DNA from: an uncultured Dehalococcoidia bacterium
Lineage (GTDB): Bacteria > Chloroflexota > Dehalococcoidia > Tepidiformales > Tepidiformaceae
Direction: 5' to 3'
DNA length: 12,434 nucleotides
Assembly: GCA_937954195.1 (NCBI GenBank)
Contig: CALFYR010000740.1
Span: 1 to 12,434 of the forward strand
The notes below the pieces were generated by a model that saw nothing but the letters and a program-made list of their open reading frames with translations, was not told the DNA's origin and ran no database searches. Within the stretch, counting starts at the first letter, position 1, and every line of letters starts with the position of its first letter. Below are positions 7,020 to 12,434 of this stretch, in pieces. Made by a program: the position numbers and the translations under genes.

Positions 7020-7883
7020 GTGGAGGAACACCACCATTCGTTCCGCGCAATGAACACCGACATCGACGTGTTTGTGGTCGCCGACCGTCGTCCCTCCGAA
7101 GCCTTCCTCTCGGTCGCCCTCCTTTTCGAACAGCAGGAACAGCGATTCTCACGCTTCCGTGAGTCCAGCCTGCTGTCTCGCTTCAACCGGGGCGAGACGA
7201 TCCACGAACCGTGGTTTGCGGCCGCGCTTCGGCTCGCCTTCGAACTCCACACCGAAACACTCGGGCTTGTGAACCCCGCCGTCCTCCCATCACTCACCTC
7301 CGCCGGTTACGACACCTCATTCGAAAACGTTCGCGGTGGGCGGCCCACACCCTCCCCTGTCCCACCCCTCGGCGAAGCGGTCCACCTCGATGGCGAACGC
7401 TGTACGCTCCTCAAGGGCCAGATCGACCTGGGCGGCATTGTGAAGGGCTGGACCGTCGACCTCGCGATCGAGCATCTCCGGCAGTCCTTCTCCGGCGCGC
7501 TGGTCAACGCTGGCGGCGACATGAAGGCACTCGGCTCCGATGCCGAGGGCGAGGGCTGGTTCGTCGAGATCGAACCACCGCCGGACATGCGCGGGTCCAG
7601 CGGTCGGCTCTCCGGAGCTCTCGCCACGTCCTCCGTTCTCAGGCGACGCTGGATCAGCGATTCGGGTGCCCCCGCTCATCACCTGATAGACCCGCGGACC
7701 GGCCTCCCATCGACGAGCGGATTGCTCCAGGTGAGCGTCCGCGCGCCGAACTGTGCGCGCGCCGAAGCCTGGTCCAAAGCCGTGCTCATCGGCGGTACGC
7801 CAGCCTTTGATCGCGCGCGGTCATTCGGCCTGCACGTGGCCGCATGGAACGGCGATGGAACCCTCCACGGGTCGGTTTGGTAA
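7020..7883 (+). CDS. apbE: FAD:protein FMN transferase (ApbE family)
   Basis: A 287-residue ApbE-type flavin transferase, which moves FMN from FAD onto a Ser/Thr of a target protein. Motifs in order are FRAMNTDIDVFV (8-19), FSRFRESSLLSRFN (43-56), DLGGIVKGWTVD (136-147), LVNAGGDM (161-168), ALATSS (200-205) and HHLIDPRTGLP (220-230). The C-terminal metal-site segment reads AEAWSKA (248-254); the classic form is DALST, so the Asp is E249 and the Thr is K253, a variant I believe also occurs in actinobacterial homologues. There is no signal peptide or lipobox, so the protein is expected inside the cell, unlike many Gram-negative ApbE proteins that are exported. It is followed by two exported small proteins and a haem membrane protein, a context common for ApbE in extracytosolic electron transfer. 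No FMN_bind-domain target is encoded in the window. Confidence 0.88.
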   Translation: MEEHHHSFRAMNTDIDVFVVADRRPSEAFLSVALLFEQQEQRFSRFRESSLLSRFNRGETIHEPWFAAALRLAFELHTETLGLVNPAVLPSLTSAGYDTSFENVRGGRPTPSPVPPLGEAVHLDGERCTLLKGQIDLGGIVKGWTVDLAIEHLRQSFSGALVNAGGDMKALGSDAEGEGWFVEIEPPPDMRGSSGRLSGALATSSVLRRRWISDSGAPAHHLIDPRTGLPSTSGLLQVSVRAPNCARAEAWSKAVLIGGTPAFDRARSFGLHVAAWNGDGTLHGSVW

Positions 7884-7917
7884 AGAGCCCCAAGAATTCT
7901 TCCTCCGCCGTGACACC

Positions 7918-7964
7918 TTTCCCGGGTTTCGAACGATGTACCTGCCAGACATCAACCCGGGAGA
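7918..7964 (+). promoter_or_regulatory. Leader hairpin that covers the Shine-Dalgarno of the poly-Asp gene
   Basis: TTTCCCGGGTT (7918-7928) pairs with AACCCGGGAGA (7954-7964) over 11 bp with one G-U pair; the inner 8 bp are a perfect inverted repeat. Inside it GATGT (7935-7939) pairs with ACATC (7949-7953), with a 9-nt loop, and this stem abuts the outer stem on its 3' side with a 6-nt bulge on the other. The right arm contains GGGAG (7959-7963), the Shine-Dalgarno 6 nt before the ATG at 7970. The fold would hide the ribosome site. A translational switch, a thermosensor, or a DNA operator using the inverted repeat are the options (inference). Confidence 0.5.
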
Positions 7965-7969
7965 CAACG

Positions 7970-8560
7970 ATGAACCGACTGCAATCAATGCTCGCGGCTG
8001 GACTCACCACTGCGCTCTCCGCCGCGGCCGTTGGGGCGTTCGCCTCAGCCCAGGGGCTCTTCGATGGCGGCACATCGCAGGCGGCTGAAGCCACCACTGC
8101 ATCAACCGAAGCCTGGCTGGCACCCCCGTCCGTCGAAATCCCCGCCATTGCTACTCCCGTTCCACAGGTCATCTACAAAGACCTGGAACCGATCGTCGTC
8201 ACCCGCCAGGTGTTCACCACCGCGAGTCCCACGGCCGTGCCATCGACCAGTGCGGAAATCCCGTTGAGCCCATCGCCGGATGCATCGCCATCGGCACAAG
8301 CAGTTCCTGACGCGGCTACCCCCACCGCTCCGCCCGCTTCGCCACCAGTCTTGGCCCTCGCTCCCGAAGCCTCGCCATCCGCGTCGGCATCCGGCGCTTT
8401 CGATGACCATGGCGGCGATCGCGACGACGACTGGGACGACGACGATTGGGATGAGGACGACGACGACGACGATTGGGACGACGACGACCGGGATGAAGAC
8501 GATGAAGACCGGCACCACGACGACGATGACGATGACGATGAGGACGACGACGATGACTAA
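7970..8560 (+). CDS. Exported protein with a 52-residue poly-aspartate tail
   Basis: A 196-residue protein of no family I recognise. The ATG at 7970 is chosen because GGGAG lies 6 nt upstream and a good signal peptide starts there: MNRL, a hydrophobic Ala-rich stretch to about residue 25, and an ASA-Q cleavage-like site near 26-29. The mature part has a short motif PQVIYKDLEPIVVTRQVFTT, then a Ser/Pro/Ala-rich linker, then the tail 145-196. The tail has 37 Asp, 4 Glu, 3 Trp, 3 His, 3 Arg and 2 Gly. It is encoded by GAC/GAT codons and ends directly at the stop. Such a tail could bind calcium, iron or other cations, or interact with a basic partner (inference). Its neighbours, an ApbE-type protein upstream and a haem membrane protein downstream, suggest a role in a membrane redox system. 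The next gene starts inside this tail. Confidence 0.8.
   Translation: MNRLQSMLAAGLTTALSAAAVGAFASAQGLFDGGTSQAAEATTASTEAWLAPPSVEIPAIATPVPQVIYKDLEPIVVTRQVFTTASPTAVPSTSAEIPLSPSPDASPSAQAVPDAATPTAPPASPPVLALAPEASPSASASGAFDDHGGDRDDDWDDDDWDEDDDDDDWDDDDRDEDDEDRHHDDDDDDDEDDDDD
8402..8557 (+). repeat. GAC/GAT-rich codon repeat encoding the acidic tail
   Basis: The segment is nearly all GAY codons with scattered TGG, GAG, CGN and CAY codons. Both Asp codons are mixed, so it is not a pure slippage tract; length changes in multiples of three would alter only the tail. The reading frame is intact through it. Confidence 0.7.
8540..8544 (+). promoter_or_regulatory. Shine-Dalgarno for the Pro/Ala-rich gene, embedded in the poly-Asp codons
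   Basis: GAGGA at 8540-8544 is formed by the Glu191 codon (GAG) and the following Asp codon of the upstream gene. It lies 8 nt before the ATG at 8553. This supports that start over the in-frame ATG at 8589, although the latter also has a GGAG 11 nt upstream. Confidence 0.45.
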
Positions 8561-9122
8561 GGCTCAACAGGGTGGAGTCCGGTTTCTCATGACACGGGTC
8601 GTTGTCGGCGCCACAGCCGTCGGCACGCTGCTCGGCGCCTGGGCGGTCATCGCGGTCACGTCGGCCAGTGGCGAATACGCCGAAACGCCCGCCGATGACG
8701 TCCTCGCCCTCGCTCCCGAGAGCGCCCCGGCTTCGGTGGCCCAGGTCGCCGCAATCTCGGAATCGCAGGCTCCCGGCGTCATCGTGGTCGAGCGCCAGCC
8801 GGTCGTCTACGTGACCGAGTACGTCACTATCCCGTCCGCCTCTAATCCCTCGGCAGCGCCGGCGGTAGTCACGGGCGGGACGGCCCCGGCCGCGCCCGCC
8901 AGCCAGGCGGTGGCCCCGCCAGCCGCCACCGATCCGCCGGCGGCCGCGGTGATTCCCGCACTCGTCGTCCCCGCCGCGCCCCCTGTCGCCGCTGCGATAC
9001 CCGCGCCGGTTATTCCCGTCGCCCCACCCCCAATCGTGGCGCCAGCCCCAACCGTTGCCCCTCCTCCGCCTTCGGCTCCGCCGAAGCCCGCCGCCACATC
9101 CAAAAAGAGCCGGGGTTCATAG
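8553..9122 (+). CDS. Membrane-anchored Pro/Ala-rich small protein
   Basis: A 189-residue protein of unknown family; it would be 177 residues if the ATG at 8589 is used. The ATG at 8553 overlaps the upstream stop (ATGACTAA), so translation is probably coupled. One hydrophobic segment (about 12-35, FLMTRVVVGATAVGTLLGAW onward) is a signal anchor or uncleaved signal. The external part has the stretch SQAPGVIVVERQPVVYVTEY, which resembles PQVIYKDLEPIVVTRQVFTT in the preceding protein. After about residue 100 the sequence is a low-complexity linker of imperfect repeats rich in Ala, Pro and Val (for example AAVIPALVVPAAPP then AAAIPAPVIPVAPPP), ending in a basic tail KKSRGS. It may span the cell envelope or tether a partner to the haem protein encoded 2 bp downstream (inference). 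No flavinylation motif is visible. Confidence 0.75.
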   Translation: MTKAQQGGVRFLMTRVVVGATAVGTLLGAWAVIAVTSASGEYAETPADDVLALAPESAPASVAQVAAISESQAPGVIVVERQPVVYVTEYVTIPSASNPSAAPAVVTGGTAPAAPASQAVAPPAATDPPAAAVIPALVVPAAPPVAAAIPAPVIPVAPPPIVAPAPTVAPPPPSAPPKPAATSKKSRGS

Positions 9123-9124
9123 CC

Positions 9125-9775
9125 ATGCCCCGGATGCTCCTGTACCTCATCCCATTCGCGGCTGTTGGCCTGATCGGTGGAGCCTATTTCGCCTCCGCTG
9201 GCCCGACCCTTCCACTCCCCGATGCCGGCCAGCACGGCGCCTGGTATGCATCCCGCGCCGCCGGCGTCGCGTCCTACATCTTTCTCTGGCTGGGGCTCGT
9301 TGGCGGGCTGCTTATGTCCTCTGCATGGTTCGACGGCATCATCGGCCGAGCGCGGCTCCTGGCAGTCCACCAGTCGGCTTCGTTCGCGGGCATCGCGCTG
9401 GGATTCTCCCACGCGCTCATCCTCATCCCGGATGGATGGACGTCCTTCGGAATAGTCGACGTGCTCATCCCGTTCGGCTCGTACTACGAGCGGTTCGCAA
9501 CCGGTGTCGGCTCACTCGCGCTCTACCTTGGTCTCGTCGTCTCGGTCTCGTTCTGGTTCCGAAAGCGCCTGGGAATGAAGGCTTGGCGGTACCTCCACTA
9601 CTCCTCATTCCTCGCCTATGTCGGCGCACTCTGGCATGGCCTCTCCGTCGGGACCGATTCGTCCCAACCGTGGCTCGTGGCGGTGTATGTCTTCACCAGC
9701 CTTCTCGTCGTCTTCGGGCTTGTGGTCCGTCTCACCTACACGCGGGCAGCCCGCCAGCGCCCCGCGGCCGCATGA
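9125..9775 (+). CDS. Ferric-reductase-like transmembrane haem protein (MsrQ/YedZ-like)
   Basis: A 216-residue membrane protein with six hydrophobic helices (about 4-24, 44-67, 79-101, 126-145, 155-174, 181-203). Four histidines sit where ferric reductase, NADPH oxidase and MsrQ proteins bind b-type haem: H82 and H96 in helix 3 (VHQSASFAGIALGFSHAL, spacing 14), and H158 and H171 in helix 5 (RYLHYSSFLAYVGALWHGL, spacing 13). This permits two bis-His haems. Each pair bridges the two helices, so electrons could cross the membrane. There is no C-terminal FAD/NAD(P)H domain, so a separate electron donor and acceptor are needed. The gene follows the Pro/Ala-rich gene by 2 bp and has only a weak Shine-Dalgarno, indicating translational coupling. 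With the ApbE-type protein upstream, a flavin-linked route is plausible (inference). No MsrP is encoded nearby. Confidence 0.85.
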   Translation: MPRMLLYLIPFAAVGLIGGAYFASAGPTLPLPDAGQHGAWYASRAAGVASYIFLWLGLVGGLLMSSAWFDGIIGRARLLAVHQSASFAGIALGFSHALILIPDGWTSFGIVDVLIPFGSYYERFATGVGSLALYLGLVVSVSFWFRKRLGMKAWRYLHYSSFLAYVGALWHGLSVGTDSSQPWLVAVYVFTSLLVVFGLVVRLTYTRAARQRPAAA

Positions 9776-9779
9776 GTTC

Positions 9780-10496
9780 CTAACAGCCAAGCTGCTCGGC
9801 AAGGTCGTGGAAGTCCTTCGCAACCAGTTGGAACGCCGGGTCCGGCTCGAGGTCCACCTCCCGGTTCGGACCCGCCTCCTCCTCCCGTGGCACGAACGCC
9901 GCCTGCAGCCCCACCTTCTGCGCCGCCTGCAGATCGTTCTTGTGCGCCGCGACCATCATCACCTGCTCCGGACGCAGTCCGAGAATCCGCGCGCCCGCCT
10001 GGTAGCAGTCCGGGTGGGGCTTAAAGGCACCCGTCACGTCGGCCCCGAGCACGCAGTCCCACGTCAGTCCCGCGTGTTTCGCCATATTCACCAGCAGCGA
10101 AACGTTCCCGTTCGAAAGCGTCGAAACGATGAACTTGCTCCGCAGCCGGGAGAGACCGGCCACCGAATCGGGCCACGGGTCCAATCGGTGCCAGGCACGG
10201 TTCAGGTGGTCGCGTTCGTCGCCATCCATTCCGCCGAGATTGTGCTTCTCCACCAGCTCGTCGAGCTTTCGCCGGTGCAGTTCGTCGGTCGTCATAAAGG
10301 GCAGTTCCCCGCGCAGCACTTTCCCGATCCCGCCGATGTACCCGTCGTACCGCCAGTCATCGACGAAGGCGCCCCAATCGCTGATGACTCCATGCTTCCG
10401 CCCCACGGCCTGGAGTTCGCGAATGACGCTCGAACGCCAATCCACCACGGTCCCGAACACGTCGAAAGTCAGTGCGCGGACATCCTCGAGAGCCAT
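9780..10496 (-). CDS. HAD-superfamily type II haloacid dehalogenase-like hydrolase
   Basis: A 238-residue HAD hydrolase of the length and motif order of type II L-2-haloacid dehalogenases, cytosolic. The nucleophile block is LTFDVFGTVVDW with D12 and T16. STLSNGN holds S128 and N129. K159 and Y165 in AFKPHPDCY have the exact six-residue spacing of the family, and R49 is in the expected cap region. The last motif reads VAAHKND (182-188) where L-DEX YL has Ser175, Asn177 and Asp180. Asp188 is kept but the Ser and Asn are Ala183 and His185, so true dehalogenase activity is uncertain and another substrate is possible. The ATG at 10496 has GGAGGG 8 nt upstream (10505-10510 on the plus strand as CCCTCC). 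It is a single-gene unit whose stop is only 4 bp from the stop of the haem-protein gene, with no terminator visible between them. Confidence 0.88.
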   Translation of the reverse strand: MALEDVRALTFDVFGTVVDWRSSVIRELQAVGRKHGVISDWGAFVDDWRYDGYIGGIGKVLRGELPFMTTDELHRRKLDELVEKHNLGGMDGDERDHLNRAWHRLDPWPDSVAGLSRLRSKFIVSTLSNGNVSLLVNMAKHAGLTWDCVLGADVTGAFKPHPDCYQAGARILGLRPEQVMMVAAHKNDLQAAQKVGLQAAFVPREEEAGPNREVDLEPDPAFQLVAKDFHDLAEQLGC

Positions 10497-10897
10497 AATG
10501 AATTCCCTCCAGCCGGCATTCTACGCGGGCGAGGCTGGCGATCTCACGCCGGCCGCCGTTACCCCCGCACCGATCTCGAACGCTGCTCGGCAAGGACGGA
10601 TCGTTGCGCCCGAAATGCCGCGAAGCGGTTGCCCGTTAGCGCCACTACCCTCCGCGAATCGGGTTTCCCACATAAGCGCCGGGCCCCGTGAAAACTCCGT
10701 GCAGAGCCCGCGCACACGAACATAAGTACGTTGATCAGCCACCCGGCCCGGACTACTCTGCGCCCTACGCAAACGGAGCGGTTACCCGGTCCACCCCCCG
10801 GGAGCAGCAGCGAACCACTGGCAGGTCTTCAAGCCGCAGCCAACTGCGCCTTATTTCACCCTACCCGTTCAACGGGAGGAAGGAGTGTGCCCACGCG
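10497..10897. other. 401-bp divergent intergenic region upstream of the DnaA-family gene
   Basis: No gene is supported here. The plus-strand frame of the DnaA-family gene stays open upstream to about 10688, but that part has no family similarity. A candidate plus-strand promoter is TTGATC (10731-10736) and TACTCT (10754-10759), 17 bp apart with four and three consensus matches, which would give a leader of about 130 nt. TTTCCCACA at 10664-10672 matches the DnaA box TTATCCACA at seven of nine positions, but it is single, and no cluster of boxes or AT-rich unwinding segment is visible. It is therefore not a convincing origin. The minus-strand Shine-Dalgarno of the HAD gene is at 10505-10510. 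Confidence 0.45.
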
Positions 10898-12214
10898 ATG
10901 CCCCAGCCCAGCGCCCCCGCGCCCAATCGCGAACTCGCACTCCAGTGGTCCGCGGTCCTCGGCCGCCTCGAAATCGAACTCAACAAGCACAACTTCACCA
11001 CATGGTTCAAGGGGACACAGCCCGTCCGCCTCGATGGCTCGACCCTCATCGTCGCGGCCCATTCGCGCAACGCCTGCACATGGCTCAACGAAAAAATGCG
11101 CCTCCTCGTCGCCCGCGCCATGGAACAGTCCTTCCCCGCGGGGACCAGCGTCCAGTTCGTCGCTCCGGATGAATCGGCGGCGCTCGATGCCCCGGCCACC
11201 GGCTCCCCCGAACGCCCCCGTGGCCATGTCATCGGCACCCTGAATTGCGCCTACACCTTTGGTGACTACATGCCCACTGAAGGCAACCGCCTCGCCTTCC
11301 AGGTCTGCACCGATCTCGCCAGCCGGGCTCAATCGCGCTTCAACCCCGTCGTTATCTTCGGCTCACCGGGCATGGGCAAGTCGCACCTCCTCCACGCCAT
11401 GGCCTGCGAATCCCAGCGCCGGGGCGAAGTCGTCGCCCTCATGACCGCCGGCGAATTCATCGACCGCTACATGGATGCCTACCGCGCGAAGCGCCTCCAC
11501 CTCTTTCACGCCGAGTTGCGTTCCGTCGATTTCCTCGCGCTCGATGATCTCCAGCAGATCGCCGGCAAAGATGGCCTTCAGAACGATCTCGTCGAAGCCT
11601 TCGAGGCCATCGTCAACGCCGGGGGCTCCATCGCCGTCGCCAGCGAACGCGACCCAATCGAACTCGGCCTCGTCGATCGCCTGAAGTCGCGCCTCTCCAT
11701 GGGCATCACCTGTCACGTTCGGCCATTCGCCCGCAACGAACGGCGGGAATTCATCGAACGCCATGCCCGCCGCCACCACACCGCCCTCCCCTCCTGGGCC
11801 GTCGACCGCATTGCCGCGAACGAAGTACCCTCCGTTCGCGTCCTCATGGGCTCGGTGAATGCCGCTATCTCCCTCGAACGGGCCGGCCAGCTCGAAATCG
11901 CCCGCCTGGATGAGCAGCTCGCCCGCGTCGTCATCGCCGAATCCGGGTGCGATAGCTCAAGCGAACGACTGGTCCTCGAACGCATCGCGCGTCACTTCTC
12001 CGTGAAGCTGGAAGACCTCCTCGGCCGCGCCAGCGATACCCCCGCCAAAGAGGCCCGCGCGGTCGCCGTCGCGGCCCTGCAGCAACGCGGCCGAACCCTC
12101 CCGCAGCTCAAGGCCGAATTCGATGGCCGCGACAAAGGCACCCTCAGCGTCCTCGGCAAGAAGGGCCGCGAACTCCTCACCAACAACGAAACACTCCGCG
12201 CCCTCGTCTCCTGA
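10898..12214 (+). CDS. DnaA-family replication initiator, divergent
   Basis: A 438-residue protein with all DnaA domains. Domain I is about 12-80 (LQWSAVLGRLEIEL, NFTTWFKG). A short domain II (about 80-112) is Ala/Pro-rich. Domain III is the AAA+ ATPase with Walker A GSPGMGKS (155-162), Walker B FLALDDLQ (212-219), the box VII arginines R261 and R265 (RLKSR) and sensor II R314. Domain IV is about 355-430. The ATPase residues are kept, but Walker A differs from the usual GGVGLGKT, and the DNA-binding signature GRDHTTV reads GRDKGTL (410-416). The His and Thr that contact the DnaA box in E. coli are therefore Lys413 and Gly414. It may be the chromosomal DnaA of a divergent lineage or a paralogue with other DNA targets. 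No dnaN follows in the window. The ATG at 10898 is chosen over upstream in-frame starts because homology begins there; AAGGAG at 10880-10885 is 12 nt upstream, a long spacing. Confidence 0.85.
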   Translation: MPQPSAPAPNRELALQWSAVLGRLEIELNKHNFTTWFKGTQPVRLDGSTLIVAAHSRNACTWLNEKMRLLVARAMEQSFPAGTSVQFVAPDESAALDAPATGSPERPRGHVIGTLNCAYTFGDYMPTEGNRLAFQVCTDLASRAQSRFNPVVIFGSPGMGKSHLLHAMACESQRRGEVVALMTAGEFIDRYMDAYRAKRLHLFHAELRSVDFLALDDLQQIAGKDGLQNDLVEAFEAIVNAGGSIAVASERDPIELGLVDRLKSRLSMGITCHVRPFARNERREFIERHARRHHTALPSWAVDRIAANEVPSVRVLMGSVNAAISLERAGQLEIARLDEQLARVVIAESGCDSSSERLVLERIARHFSVKLEDLLGRASDTPAKEARAVAVAALQQRGRTLPQLKAEFDGRDKGTLSVLGKKGRELLTNNETLRALVS

Positions 12215-12220
12215 CCGCCC

Positions 12221-12274
12221 TCAGAGGCGCACGCGCAAGCGAGCGCGTCACGTATCAGTACCGCGACCGGCAGG
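12221..12274. repeat. Intergenic repeat, copy 1
   Basis: It begins with TCAGAGGC (12221-12228), followed by a hairpin ACGCGC (12231-12236)/GCGCGT (12243-12248) with a 6-nt loop, and ends with the 20-bp core TCAGTACCGCGACCGGCAGG (12255-12274). It starts 7 bp after the DnaA-family stop. Copy 2 has the same order of parts. Confidence 0.75.
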
Positions 12275-12337
12275 GAGCGCGGCCGTCGAACACCACCCAG
12301 CACAACGCCAGCCCTCACTCCCCAACCCACGACACCA

Positions 12338-12425
12338 TCAGAGGCCCGCCAGGAATGGCGGGCAAGCCGCTCCCTACCACGTCATACCCACACGACACAC
12401 AACGTTCAGTACCGCGACCGGCAGG
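12338..12425. repeat. Intergenic repeat, copy 2
   Basis: It begins with TCAGAGGC (12338-12345), overlapping a perfect 7-bp hairpin GCCCGCC (12344-12350)/GGCGGGC (12357-12363). It then has GCCGCTCCCT (12367-12376), the reverse complement of the AGGGAGCGGC-like sequence beside the core, and ends with the identical 20-bp core at 12406-12425. The cores are 151 bp apart. The window ends 9 bp later, so more copies may follow. No gene is seen in 12215-12434. Confidence 0.75.
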
Positions 12426-12434
12426 AAGCGGCGA

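Noticed and set aside
5338..7053. 571-residue plus-strand frame across the MFS and aldo-keto reductase genes
   Set aside because: Low-complexity His/Arg- and Ser/Pro-rich translation with no family resemblance; an antisense and out-of-frame shadow of two well-supported genes.
7936..8088. Plus-strand frame starting ATG at 7936 (MYLPDINPGDN...) inside the leader hairpin and overlapping the poly-Asp gene, as a possible leader or upstream peptide
   Set aside because: No Shine-Dalgarno in front of it, the composition fits a shadow of the poly-Asp gene, and the signal peptide and ribosome site favour the frame at 7970.
8578..9122. Pro/Ala-rich protein as an FMN-binding (flavinylated) ApbE target
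   Set aside because: I could find no D/S-x-x-T-G-A-T-like acceptor motif or FMN_bind fold signature; only low-complexity linker and the short shared motif are visible.
10664..10672. TTTCCCACA as a DnaA box and the 401-bp gap as an origin
   Set aside because: A single seven-of-nine match with no cluster and no AT-rich unwinding region.
12344..12363. 7-bp GC hairpin as a terminator of the DnaA-family gene
   Set aside because: It lies 130 bp after the stop, lacks a T-run and belongs to the second copy of the intergenic repeat.

Overview
The window is high-GC bacterial DNA with dense, short-spaced genes on both strands. The gene mix, codon use and style of the proteins (a divergent DnaA, Pro/Ala-rich exported proteins, many acyl-CoA/aldo-keto type enzymes) would fit a member of Chloroflexota (for example a Dehalococcoidia/Tepidiformia-like lineage) or another high-GC Gram-positive-like group. 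No rRNA or other taxonomic marker is present, so this assignment is a guess. Ten protein genes can be supported; no tRNA, rRNA, CRISPR array, transposase or integrase was seen.

Layout. 1-386 is non-coding as far as can be seen and holds an AT-rich island with inverted repeats. 387-3091 (minus strand) is a two-gene c-di-GMP-type signalling pair: a membrane protein with a degenerate HD-GYP-like domain, then a HAMP-GGDEF-EAL protein. 3092-3353 is a spacer with a heptamer tandem repeat. 3354-4529 (plus) is an acyl-CoA dehydrogenase, convergent with an MFS exporter at 4576-5946 (minus), with a hairpin between them. A divergent promoter region (5947-6053) separates the MFS gene from a plus-strand run of five genes.

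The plus-strand run (6054-9775) is the most interesting part: an aldo-keto reductase, an ApbE-type FAD:protein FMN transferase without a signal peptide, an exported protein ending in 52 mostly acidic residues (37 Asp, 4 Glu), a membrane-anchored Pro/Ala-rich protein overlapping it by 8 bp, and a six-helix ferric-reductase/MsrQ-like haem protein with two His pairs. The last four look like a membrane redox cassette. The two small proteins share a short sequence motif, and the Shine-Dalgarno of the poly-Asp gene lies inside a strong hairpin. No recognisable FMN-binding (flavinylated) partner is encoded here.

9780-10496 (minus) is a HAD-superfamily type II haloacid-dehalogenase-like protein, convergent with the haem protein with a 4-bp gap. 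A 401-bp gap follows, then 10898-12214 (plus), a DnaA-family protein that keeps the AAA+ residues but has an altered DNA-binding signature. After it, to the window end, lies an intergenic repeat present twice, each copy with a hairpin and an identical 20-bp core.
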